Shown: one piece after another, positions 39,200 through 48,597 of the stretch | How positions within the stretch are numbered: the first letter of the stretch is position 1 | Layout of the letters: every line of letters starts with the position of its first letter | Origin: Candidatus Paraprochloron terpiosi LD05 | Lineage (GTDB): Bacteria; Cyanobacteriota; Cyanobacteriia; Cyanobacteriales; Prochloraceae | DNA: 64,000 bases | Assembly: GCA_018141785.1 (NCBI GenBank) | Contig: CP073341.1 | Span: 2,155,422 to 2,219,421 of the forward strand | Reading direction: 5' to 3' | Translations under genes and position numbers: made by a program | Notes under the pieces: generated by a model | Told to the model about the DNA's origin: nothing | Databases searched by the model: none | The model's input: only the letters and a program-made list of their open reading frames with translations

Positions 39200-42100
39200 A
39201 TGATTGAAGATCCAAAAATTCGCGAGGAAGTTTATAACTACTTTGTGAATGAGAGCTTAGAGTTGTTACTCTTAATAGAGCAAAAACTACTCACCTTCCA
39301 AGAAGACCATAGCAAAGCTACAGTGCATGAAATAATAAGAGCAGCCCACACTATTAAAGGAGGAGCCGCCAATCTGGAATTGGAGACAATTACCACAGTC
39401 GCCCACTCTCTGGAAGATATTTTGAAAAGTCTTTATAACCCGGAGCTAGTTATCGATTCTGAACTCCACTCCCTGCTGCTGGAAGCTTATGAATGCTTGC
39501 GCTTACCAGTAATGGCTGAAATCACTGAGAGCAAGATTGACAAAGAGGAGGTGTTAGAACGCTCTGCTGCCGTTTTTGCTAAATTACAAGCCATCCTGGG
39601 GGATAGTTTTGGCAACCAATCTCATATCCCTTCCTCAGAAGAATTGGGATTTGACGTGGCTCAATCTATCTTTGAAAAGGGAGTAAAGGAACGACTGGAG
39701 AAGATTGCAGCTGCTATTGCTAGGGGTAATGTAGAGGAAGTAGAGGCTACTTTGCGTGGGCAAGCAAAAGTATTTGTCGGTTTGGGAGAATCTTTAAATT
39801 TGCCCGGATTTAGAGAAATTGCCACCACTATCTTGACTGCTTTAGATACTCCCAATGCAGAGGTAATGGAAATTGCTTCCGTTGCTTTAGTTGACTTGCA
39901 ACGGGGACGGGACGCGGTATTAGGAGGCGATACCGAGAGGGGAGGGAAACCTTCTGCAATGCTAGAGTCTGGGATAAAGATAGAAACAGAAAAAGGGGGG
40001 GTACTTCCATATATAAGAGAACTATATCCGAAATCCTTACAACAGGAACGGTCAGATTTATCTCATTTTCTCGCCAGAGGAGATGAGAAAAGCAAGACCA
40101 AGCCATTAAAACCCCATGCAGTCCAGTCCTACTTGAGAGCAATAGATTACATTTTAGGTTGGTTTTACCATGAGTTGGCAATTCCCATCAATAATCTGTC
40201 TTTAGAACTCTTGTTAGCTCGGGAGGAACAGGAGGTTATTGTCGTTGACACAGATTTAGACTATATTAAGGCTTGGTTAGGTAAATTTCGCCAATTTATT
40301 CAAGATGAGGGAGAAAGTAAAAGCCTGGAATTGTATCGCTATCGGTGGATTTTATCTGCTCTCCTCCTAGTGGCTACATTTAAAGCAGACTTGAGTAAGA
40401 TTAAATCTCTCCGTCAGAGAATTAAGCAAATCGCAAAACAATATCAACCTCTGAGTAAGGATGAAAAGCAGCATTTAGAATCAGGTAAATTACCAAATTT
40501 ACTTGTAGTTAGAGAAGAGAAGGATGAAGAAATATTAGAGCAAATTTGGGGTGGAGATAATTTGAGTTTAAGCGAAACATTAGGAGAGCGGATAGACGAC
40601 AGTCAAGAAATTACCTTTATAGGTGGGGAAACAGGAGAAGAAAGTAAGCTTTTTAAGGAAGAAGAAAAAGAAGTAACAGTAGAAGAGATTCCGGCTACAA
40701 TTGAGAAAAATGACCACGTCAAACCAGCCCAATACGTGCAGGTAGAAGTGAGAGAATTGCAACGGCTTAACTATCTAACTGGGGAACTACTGATTAACCA
40801 AAATCGCCAAGCTTTGCAGGAAGAAAAGATTAAAGTAGCAGTGCAGGAATTATTCTCGTGCTTGGAACAGCATAAACAAACTCTCAATCAATTGAAATAC
40901 AACAAAGCGTCTCAAATAGAGAACAATGAAATCGCCACGGTAAAGAAAGGGAATTTTGATGCGTTGGAGTTAGATCGCTATACAGACTTCCATTTGCAGT
41001 TGCACACAGCTTCGCAAGAAACCGCTCAACTGGAAAAAGCAACCTCGGCGATTAATTGGCTCACCAATGAACAGTTTATAACTTTCGAGAAGCAACAGCG
41101 CCTGCTCTCCAGCGTCAGGGATGATTTACAGGAAGCACAGATGATCCCATTGGGGAATCTCCTCAATCGCTTTCCAGACATGATAGCAAAACTGGCTAAA
41201 GTTTACGGCAAACTGGTGGATTTTCGCATTACTGGGAGTCAGGTGTTGGTGGATAAAGCCATAGGGGAAAAGCTCTATGCACCTTTGTTGCAGTTAGTAC
41301 GCAATGCTTTTGACCACGGAATTGAATCCACTGAGATCCGAAGGGAAAAGGGAAAAGAGAAACGAGGTTTGATTGGAATCTATGGTTATCACCAGGGTTC
41401 TCAGGCGATTGTTGAAGTGCGAGATGACGGTCAGGGGTTGAATTTCGAGGAAATTCGCCGTCGCGGTATGGAAATGGGGCTTGTACCTGACGGGGGTAAG
41501 GTCCCAACTCAGGAGGAACTGACAGCGCTCTTATTTCAACCGGGGTTTTCTACTGCTGCTAAAGTGAGCGAGATTTCTGGACGGGGTATGGGTTTGGATA
41601 TTGTCCTGAGTCAAATTGAGGCACTCCAAGGTTCGGTGAAAGTACAACCAAATGTTTACGGTGGCACCACATTTATATTACAAGTTCCTTTTTCTATGAC
41701 TACTGCTAAATTACTGGTAATTAGAGCGGGGGACCATGTTTATGCCTTGCTCTTAGAAACCATTGAAAAGATAGTTTTGCCCAATGCTGCTCAAAGGGCT
41801 CAAATAGAAGAGAGCCAAGTATTTTATTGGGGTACTGGTGACAATTCTGAACTGTTGAGGGTGCGCAAAATATCCGACTTCATGCATTATAATCGTTCTG
41901 CTAACGGTGTGCTACAGGAAAAGAAGAAGCTCTTAAATAAGGCTGCTCCCTTGCTTTTATTGGGAGGTGAGACAAAACTGATAGCTTTAGAAGTTGACGA
42001 AATTATAGCAGAACAGGAACTGGTCATTAGACCTGTGGGTAAAACTATCGCACCTCCCCCATATGTGTGCGGCTGTACTATTTTAGGGGATGGTGGTCTT

Positions 42101-42625
42101 GCTTTGGTTATCGATAGTGGGGTTTTGGTACAGTGGGAAGAGGAGCAAGAGGAAAGTACGACAAGGAGGGTATTACCACAACAACCTCAATATTTCCTCA
42201 CCCCGTCTCCTGGGGAACCAAAGGAAGAGTTGAAAAGATTGCAACCTCAGTTGAAACGGGTTTTGGTGGTAGATGACGCTATGAGCATTCGCCAAACCCT
42301 AACTCTGACTTTAAAGAAACATGGTTATGAGGTCTTTCGAGCTGCTGACGGGGTTGAAGCCCTGGAGCAATTGCACCATTCTCCTGGGGTTGAGGTCATC
42401 GTTTGCGACTTAGAAATGCCCCGGATGAATGGTTTTGAGGTTTTGAGCCACCTATCCTCAGATCCTGCTTTGTCGAAGATTCCAGTGGTGATTTTAACCT
42501 CCCGTCAAAGTGAAAAACACCGACGGTTGGCAGAAGAATTGGGGGCGATCGCCTACTTTACTAAACCTTATTCGGAACCGGAGTTGCTCACTACTATTTC
42601 CGAGTTAATTGGGGGTGGTGGATAA
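39200..42625 (+). CDS. pixL: Hybrid histidine kinase CheA-like PixL
   Basis: A 1,141-residue CheA-type kinase, last gene of the Pix cluster. An HPt domain holds the phospho-His at 50 (AAHTIKGGAANLE). A long linker follows (about 130-520), then a dimerisation/H-ATPase core with N box LVRNAFDHGIEST, G1 DDGQGLNFEEI and G2 GRGMGLDIVLS. A CheW domain (SMTTAKLLVIRAGDHVYALL) and a C-terminal receiver (VLVVDDAMS, phospho-Asp in VIVCDLEMP, Lys in YFTKPYS) complete it. The domain order HPt-HATPase-CheW-REC matches PixL/TaxAY1. The stop faces the Uma2 gene's stop 6 bp away. Confidence 0.9.
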   Translation: MIEDPKIREEVYNYFVNESLELLLLIEQKLLTFQEDHSKATVHEIIRAAHTIKGGAANLELETITTVAHSLEDILKSLYNPELVIDSELHSLLLEAYECLRLPVMAEITESKIDKEEVLERSAAVFAKLQAILGDSFGNQSHIPSSEELGFDVAQSIFEKGVKERLEKIAAAIARGNVEEVEATLRGQAKVFVGLGESLNLPGFREIATTILTALDTPNAEVMEIASVALVDLQRGRDAVLGGDTERGGKPSAMLESGIKIETEKGGVLPYIRELYPKSLQQERSDLSHFLARGDEKSKTKPLKPHAVQSYLRAIDYILGWFYHELAIPINNLSLELLLAREEQEVIVVDTDLDYIKAWLGKFRQFIQDEGESKSLELYRYRWILSALLLVATFKADLSKIKSLRQRIKQIAKQYQPLSKDEKQHLESGKLPNLLVVREEKDEEILEQIWGGDNLSLSETLGERIDDSQEITFIGGETGEESKLFKEEEKEVTVEEIPATIEKNDHVKPAQYVQVEVRELQRLNYLTGELLINQNRQALQEEKIKVAVQELFSCLEQHKQTLNQLKYNKASQIENNEIATVKKGNFDALELDRYTDFHLQLHTASQETAQLEKATSAINWLTNEQFITFEKQQRLLSSVRDDLQEAQMIPLGNLLNRFPDMIAKLAKVYGKLVDFRITGSQVLVDKAIGEKLYAPLLQLVRNAFDHGIESTEIRREKGKEKRGLIGIYGYHQGSQAIVEVRDDGQGLNFEEIRRRGMEMGLVPDGGKVPTQEELTALLFQPGFSTAAKVSEISGRGMGLDIVLSQIEALQGSVKVQPNVYGGTTFILQVPFSMTTAKLLVIRAGDHVYALLLETIEKIVLPNAAQRAQIEESQVFYWGTGDNSELLRVRKISDFMHYNRSANGVLQEKKKLLNKAAPLLLLGGETKLIALEVDEIIAEQELVIRPVGKTIAPPPYVCGCTILGDGGLALVIDSGVLVQWEEEQEESTTRRVLPQQPQYFLTPSPGEPKEELKRLQPQLKRVLVVDDAMSIRQTLTLTLKKHGYEVFRAADGVEALEQLHHSPGVEVIVCDLEMPRMNGFEVLSHLSSDPALSKIPVVILTSRQSEKHRRLAEELGAIAYFTKPYSEPELLTTISELIGGGG

Positions 42626-42630
42626 GTCAC

Positions 42631-43101
42631 CTACAGTCTCCTAGGGAAGTCATGGAGGAGAGGAGATTTCGACCTGACACCTTCAGGGGTATAAAACTCA
42701 ATATTTCCCTCATTATCACACAGCCATACCTCTTTAGCACCTTGAGCTAGATAAAGAGAGATTTTTTCATTCATTTCCCCTTTAGAATTGGATGGAGATA
42801 ATATCTCTATACAAATTTCCGGAGATACTGGTAAAGGGGTTATTTCTCCATATTGATTAAAGAAATCTTGAGAACTCCATGCTACATCCGCTACTTTGAC
42901 ACCTTTTTTCGTATTGATTGAGCATTCCAGGTATAATTCTCCCTGGTACCCATACTGGCCCAGAAGCGAGTATATTTTCCCTTGGAGGCGACCATGACGA
43001 TTAGAAGCGGGACTCATTTCTATTTTTCCATGCTCATTTAGTTCAATCTTGAATGGTAAATCTCGCAAAGATGGATGTTCAATAACTTCCTGCCACTTCA
43101 T
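42631..43101 (-). CDS. Uma2-family (DUF820) putative endonuclease
   Basis: A 156-residue protein from ATG 43101 with the Uma2 layout: YELDEHG-like IELNEHGKIEMSP, KVADVAWSS (the PD-(D/E)xK Asp), PEICIEILSPSNSKGEMNEK (the ExxSxS block with conserved Glu) and YLAQGAKEVWLCDNEGNIEFY. The family is expanded in cyanobacteria, has a restriction-endonuclease-like fold, and has no established role. The upstream in-frame start at 43146 adds unrelated residues. Convergent with pixL. Confidence 0.85.
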   Translation of the reverse strand: MKWQEVIEHPSLRDLPFKIELNEHGKIEMSPASNRHGRLQGKIYSLLGQYGYQGELYLECSINTKKGVKVADVAWSSQDFFNQYGEITPLPVSPEICIEILSPSNSKGEMNEKISLYLAQGAKEVWLCDNEGNIEFYTPEGVRSKSPLLHDFPRRL

Positions 43102-43226
43102 AAATCTAATCCCAATTCTTTGACTTTGCGGTGCAAAGCGCACCAAGACAGTGCAGTAGCACCCTACCGCTGACTTTGGTATATTATAGCTTGGGAAGAA
43201 AATGGTATAGCAATTGTTACCTGAAA

Positions 43227-44828
<1,602 letters not shown>

Positions 44829-44922
44829 CTATTGTTTCACACAGAGGCGCAGAGGCGCAGAGAGAGGGGGAGAGATTTTTCGGCTTTATTTTAAATCGTC
44901 TCATAAGTAGACAACGCGGGCT

Positions 44923-45027
44923 TCACAAATCTTCTAGGCTCAAACCAGCATCTTTCAGGAGACTTTTCAAAGTTCCAATGGGGATATCTTGCTTGCCGTG
45001 TATAGGGATAGAGAGAATGGCTTTGAC
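44923..45027 (-). pseudogene. hicA remnant (C-terminal third only)
   Basis: In a frame shifted from the preceding hicB, the minus strand reads LSIPIHGKQDIPIGTLKSLL, then KDAGLSLEDL and a stop. This is the C-terminal part of a HicA mRNA interferase; the N-terminal region with the catalytic GSHH-type His is missing. An out-of-frame deletion has joined the hicB and hicA coding sequences. No functional toxin is expected. Confidence 0.6.
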
Positions 45028-45224
45028 AATATCAAATCAACTAACTCGTGTTCAGGTTCAGGGTTCGCTTGTTCACTAGCCACTTCTAGCCAGCCTTCAA
45101 TAGCGTCCTTTAGCATTTCTAAAAGATGTTCTTTACTTTCGCCCCAAGTGTGGCAGCCTGGTAGTGCTGGTACTGAACCACACCACACATCGTCTTCTTG
45201 CCAAATAACTGCTTTGATTTTCAT
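44967..45224 (-). CDS. hicB: HicB-like antitoxin, possibly truncated
   Basis: An 85-residue protein from ATG 45224 with a GAGGA ribosome binding site just upstream. KIKAVIWQEDDVWCGSVPAL, PGCHTWGESKEHLLEMLKDA and IEGWLEVASEQ are the HicB RNase-H-like antitoxin fold. The last about 20 residues (SKPFSLSLYTASKISPLEL) are out-of-frame hicA sequence, so the true C-terminus has been lost. With only a hicA fragment downstream the module is probably non-toxic. Confidence 0.65.
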   Translation of the reverse strand: MKIKAVIWQEDDVWCGSVPALPGCHTWGESKEHLLEMLKDAIEGWLEVASEQANPEPEHELVDLILSKPFSLSLYTASKISPLEL

Positions 45225-45343
45225 GAAAAATTCCTCATTGTCTTTATAGGGGTAAGTAGATGACTTGATTGTTGACCGACCTGGAGAAGACCACTGGTGA
45301 TGACTCGTGGGATATGTTGGTCCATCATGTAGGCTAGAGTCAT
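45221..45343 (-). pseudogene. DUF5615/PIN-like toxin remnant
   Basis: A 40-residue ORF opening MTLAYMMDQHIPRVITSGLL, the N-terminus of the DUF5615 PIN-like proteins that usually follow DUF433 antitoxins. It overlaps the DUF433 stop by ATGA and its own stop overlaps the hicB ATG by ATGA, so the body of the toxin gene has been deleted and the operon spliced directly onto hicB. Confidence 0.6.
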
Positions 45344-45651
45344 GAGTGAGACCTTTGGGTACGCAAGCGTTCGACAATAGGAGGCACAGGTGTCTGGGAG
45401 CGTATTTGCTCGACTCTTTGTGTCCGTCGCTCAATTTCCTGGTCAAGCTCCTGCTTGTGGTCCCAATAGTAGGCTAGGGCTGAGTGGATTTGCCCCAGAC
45501 TCAGGTGAGGGAACTGAAAGTGAAGTTCCGCTGGACTCCACTCATAGGCTAAGTGGCTCTGAACCAGTTCGATAACCTTTATGGGGGTATCTGCAATCAG
45601 CGCCACACCCTGGTTATCGAGGACAATATGTTTATAAGAGGTTGTAACCAA
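45340..45651 (-). CDS. DUF433 antitoxin-like protein
   Basis: A 103-residue protein with the DUF433 helix-turn-helix pattern: IVLDNQGVALIADTPIKVIE, WSPAELHFQFPHLSLGQIHS, ALAYYWDHKQELDQEI. DUF433 proteins are candidate antitoxins paired with PIN-like DUF5615 toxins. Here the partner is reduced to 40 residues. The reading frame itself is complete. Confidence 0.75.
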   Translation of the reverse strand: MVTTSYKHIVLDNQGVALIADTPIKVIELVQSHLAYEWSPAELHFQFPHLSLGQIHSALAYYWDHKQELDQEIERRTQRVEQIRSQTPVPPIVERLRTQRSHS

Positions 45652-45706
45652 TTGTATTATTTTTAATCGGGTATTGTTAGGCGATCGCCCAATACAAATA
45701 AGGATA

Positions 45707-45988
45707 TCACAACTTTACGGGGGCAAAAGTTCTAGCTGTTCTATAATAGCTAGGGAAATCAAAAGTTGGCTGGGCTGAATTAAAGATGGCATGGAGAGCT
45801 TTATCTGCGAGTAATTGATCCACTCGACAACGAGGATTTAAGAGTCGTTTCACCCTGTCTTTGTCCACATGGAACTAACTAGCCAAACGGGATATACTAA
45901 TGTTAGTATGAACCATGGCTTTGTGAATTTCTGCTTTCCAGGCAATTTCCAAAGGCACTGGAACCAAATATTCTTTTTCTCTCTCTTG
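45707..45988 (-). pseudogene. HicB-like antitoxin C-terminal remnant with in-frame stop
   Basis: The frame reads YLVPVPLEIAWKAEIHKAM, then ISISRLAS, a TAG stop, FHVDKDRVKRLLNPR and DQLLADKALHAIF, ending at 45707. This is the linker and XRE-like helix-turn-helix tail of long HicB antitoxins (VPVPxxLALKAELY, then DKDRVKRLLNP). The N-terminal HicB domain is gone; the 78-bp mobile element lies just upstream at 46059. A second remnant in the same island. Confidence 0.55.
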
Positions 45989-46058
45989 GGTTGGAAGGGG
46001 ATGTCAAAACTGCCCGGGCACGGCAATGGCTTGACACACCTAAAGTGGTGAAAAGCGC

Positions 46059-46136
46059 GTAGGTTGGGTAGAGCGCAAGCGTTACCCAACACAAATATCC
46101 TGGGCTGTTGGGTTTCGTTTCCTCAATCCAACTTAC
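46059..46136. repeat. 78-bp inverted-repeat element (full copy)
   Basis: Starts GTAGGTTGGGTAGAGCGC and ends with a slightly decayed terminal repeat (ATCCAACTTAC against ACCCAACCTAC). It aligns with the copy at 47401 along its whole length. No coding capacity. Confidence 0.75.
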
Positions 46137-46359
46137 TACAATAAAGATACTCAACCAAATCTTCTGAAAGAACAAAACGTTGTACTTTATTAAAGGTTAT
46201 CTCATAAATCAATCCATAATTCTCTAGCATTCTTAACTTTTGCCTTAATAACTCATGGTCCTCGAAGTATAGTTTAAAAATTGTATTGTTTGGGTTATCA
46301 TTGTACATCCAATTTTGGCTTAGAATAACAAATTCACGAACAAAAGGAGACTCACGCAA
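46123..46359 (-). CDS. Hypothetical winged-helix-like protein, start uncertain
   Basis: The reading frame encodes FVREFVILSQNWMYNDNPNN, HELLRQKLRMLENYGLIYEI and KVQRFVLSEDLVEYLYC, a plausible small alpha/beta winged-helix-like domain. No good start exists: a TTG at 46359 gives 78 residues, while the open frame continues without a start codon to about 46442 (YFPRIPPKLEKQIPELLESL). It may be the tail of a decayed gene formerly joined to the TIR gene upstream. The 3' end runs into the mobile element at 46136. Confidence 0.35.
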   Translation of the reverse strand: MRESPFVREFVILSQNWMYNDNPNNTIFKLYFEDHELLRQKLRMLENYGLIYEITFNKVQRFVLSEDLVEYLYCSKLD

Positions 46360-46456
46360 TACCTCTCTTAAACTTTCTAGAAGCTCTGGAATTTGCTTTT
46401 CAAGCTTGGGCGGAATTCTTGGAAAGTAGTATACTAGGTTTCACAACAGCTTCTCT

Positions 46457-47293
46457 TTAAACATCCTTTATTACGGACGCAAACTCCGACGCAAGTTCTG
46501 GAATTGTATACATCGTTGAATTCAGAGCAACTTTATCTGCAAGTGGTGGGCTATAATTCTGCACCTCGGATTTCGAGACCTTGTGCCAGAGGGGAAGGAT
46601 AACCTTTCCACCACTTTTCATTTCTTGCTGAACCAAGCCATTAAGTTCATATTCTGGCCAGTTTTTGGCATAGAATGAAGGAGAAAGCACAACGATACCG
46701 AAACGTGATTTTAGGAGGCCATTATCAATTGAGCGCCGGAGGCTATCGCCGACTTTCAGTGTTAATTCGTCATACCAAACTTTTAGATCTAATTTGACGA
46801 GTTCTTCGGCTAATGGCCGTACAAGATCATCCTTATCTTCGCTAGCGTGTGAAATGAAAACGTCGTATTCGACTGGAACCATGGTAGCAGATTCACTAAC
46901 ACGCGCCCGAGCATCCGCCATGATTTCGGCCTGTGGAGCCAGCTTGGCTGCTTGCCGACGTTCAAGGTTTTTTAAAGCCTTGTTTTGTTCAAGCTGTTGT
47001 TCTTTAGTTAGAGCGTTTTGATATTGGTATAGTGTTTCTGTCTTCTTAGCAATGTCAGCGTCTAACTTAGCATTGTTGGCTTGCAGCTTTGCTATATCCT
47101 TTTCAAGGGAGTTGATTTGGCGAAGTTTGTTCTGTGCAGATGAAACATTTGATGTGCGGAGGCTGTTTTTTAGATCGACAATTTTCTTGGAATTTGATGC
47201 AATTTTCTGGCTTGTATCTGAGCGTTTCCTTTGTAAGCTTTTGATTTCTCGTTGCGTCCTTTCGGTATTATGTTGAATTGATGATAGCGACAT
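46457..47293 (-). CDS. Coiled-coil TIR-domain protein
   Basis: A 278-residue protein from ATG 47293. Residues 1-125 are a long heptad-rich coiled coil (RTQREIKSLQRKRSDTSQKI, NSLEKDIAKLQANNAKLDAD). A TIR domain follows from about 138: YDVFISHASEDKDDLVRPLA, LKVWYDELTLKVGDSLRRSI, with candidate NADase Glu in NWPEYELNGL and VILPLWHKVS. This architecture (coiled coil for oligomerisation plus C-terminal TIR) occurs in bacterial anti-phage TIR effectors. No clear sensor gene is adjacent unless the AlbA_2 protein upstream serves this role. Confidence 0.82.
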   Translation of the reverse strand: MSLSSIQHNTERTQREIKSLQRKRSDTSQKIASNSKKIVDLKNSLRTSNVSSAQNKLRQINSLEKDIAKLQANNAKLDADIAKKTETLYQYQNALTKEQQLEQNKALKNLERRQAAKLAPQAEIMADARARVSESATMVPVEYDVFISHASEDKDDLVRPLAEELVKLDLKVWYDELTLKVGDSLRRSIDNGLLKSRFGIVVLSPSFYAKNWPEYELNGLVQQEMKSGGKVILPLWHKVSKSEVQNYSPPLADKVALNSTMYTIPELASEFASVIKDV

Positions 47294-47400
47294 ATGATTT
47301 CTCGGAATATCCAATCTAAGAAGCTATTAAGCGATTATAGCACAAGGTAAAGTCCATTAGCCTAATACCCCGCAATTTATTCCCGGGGGAGGCAGCTATA

Positions 47401-47478
47401 GTAGGTTGGGTAGAGCGCTAGCGTTACCCAACACAAATATCCTGGGCTGTTGGGTTTCGTTTCCTCAACCCAACCTAC
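47401..47478. repeat. 78-bp inverted-repeat element (best preserved copy)
   Basis: Perfect 11-bp terminal inverted repeats GTAGGTTGGGT and ACCCAACCTAC; no ORF. Related copies lie at 46059, 39020, 48517 and 27315. Confidence 0.85.
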
Positions 47479-47544
47479 AATTATTATACACCCTACGGAG
47501 CTGTTGAACCACAGCTGTCAATGTACGTTGTCATAGAAGCTTTC

Positions 47545-48447
47545 TTATTTGAACTTGATTTTAGAGATGGCATCCTTAATTGACTTTAATTCCGTTACTA
47601 TCTTCTCCGGGTAATTGGGACCAGAAAGCTGAATTGGTGAAATGCCGTCAGTGATTTTAACAGGTGACTCATATGTATAGTCGTTACCGGAGAGATCCGA
47701 ATATTTAACTTCGATGGATATATTGTCGCCAAAGTAATCATTGTCTTCAAACCAAAGAGCTGTATCAAAGAAGAAGGGATTATTGCTGTCCACGACAGGC
47801 ACTTTAAGAGGGAAATAATCACTTTTACTATCAAGAAATTGAGGCAAGGGATTAAGCTGAATGGAGACGTTTATTGCTGGTGCGTCAGTAAGAGCTAAGA
47901 CACCAAGCTGTATTACGCTATTATACCCAGGTTTTAGACGAAACAAATGTATTAGACGTGGCTTCCTGACGTTTCTTTTAGCCCAGAGAGCCTCAACAAT
48001 GAAATGTTTTGCTTTTACCGTGTGAGCGCCAGCACGAATGTAGTAATGATAATCCGGTGCCATGTGTGGACCGTAGAAACTCTCATGAATACGCACAACT
48101 AATACAGCTTTTCCTTCATCTATTGTTCCTCGGCCATCTGGATCCTCCACTAGCTTTATATCATATGATGGAGGAGGCTGGATTTCATGGATTACATTAT
48201 CAACCCAGTCCCGCAAATCCTGCTTTCCTCTCTTTTTTAAAATACCTCCATCTGCATCTCCTTGCCCGTTAACACCTACAACAAAATACCCTCCGCCGGA
48301 GTTGGCGAAAGCTGATGCAGCACAGCTTAACTTTTCCTTAAATTTTTTGATATTTTCTTCAATCTTACTGGATTTAAACTCATAATTGTCATCTTCTGCT
48401 GTGGGCAGCTGAGTTAAATCAAACGTGTTTAGATTCATCTGAGACAT
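47545..48447 (-). CDS. AlbA_2 (Schlafen-like) domain protein
   Basis: A 300-residue protein whose N-terminal half is an AlbA_2/Schlafen-type putative nucleic-acid-binding domain: EFKSSKIEENIKKFKEKLSC, AFANSGGGYFVVGVNGQ (the glycine-rich signature), and YYIRAGAHTVKAKHFIVEAL. The C-terminal half is beta-rich and unrecognised. AlbA_2 proteins occur in transcription regulators and in defence islands. It precedes the TIR gene on the same strand, with a mobile element in the 251-bp gap. Confidence 0.75.
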   Translation of the reverse strand: MSQMNLNTFDLTQLPTAEDDNYEFKSSKIEENIKKFKEKLSCAASAFANSGGGYFVVGVNGQGDADGGILKKRGKQDLRDWVDNVIHEIQPPPSYDIKLVEDPDGRGTIDEGKAVLVVRIHESFYGPHMAPDYHYYIRAGAHTVKAKHFIVEALWAKRNVRKPRLIHLFRLKPGYNSVIQLGVLALTDAPAINVSIQLNPLPQFLDSKSDYFPLKVPVVDSNNPFFFDTALWFEDNDYFGDNISIEVKYSDLSGNDYTYESPVKITDGISPIQLSGPNYPEKIVTELKSIKDAISKIKFK

Positions 48448-48516
48448 ATGATTGGTAGTGTTGATGTTTAATGGGAGACTTCGGGAGCGCTTCCTTACCG
48501 GTTTGGCGGAGCTATA

Positions 48517-48552
48517 GTAGGTTGGGTAGAGCGCAAGCGTTACCCAAACCTC
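48517..48552. repeat. Left-end fragment of the 78-bp inverted-repeat element
   Basis: GTAGGTTGGGTAGAGCGCAA then GCGTTACCCAAACC, truncated about half way. It directly precedes a CTCTGCGCCTCTGCG dispersed repeat. Confidence 0.6.
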
Positions 48553-48597
48553 CTCTCTTATCTTCCTCTGCGCCTCTGCGCCTCTGTGTGAAACCTA

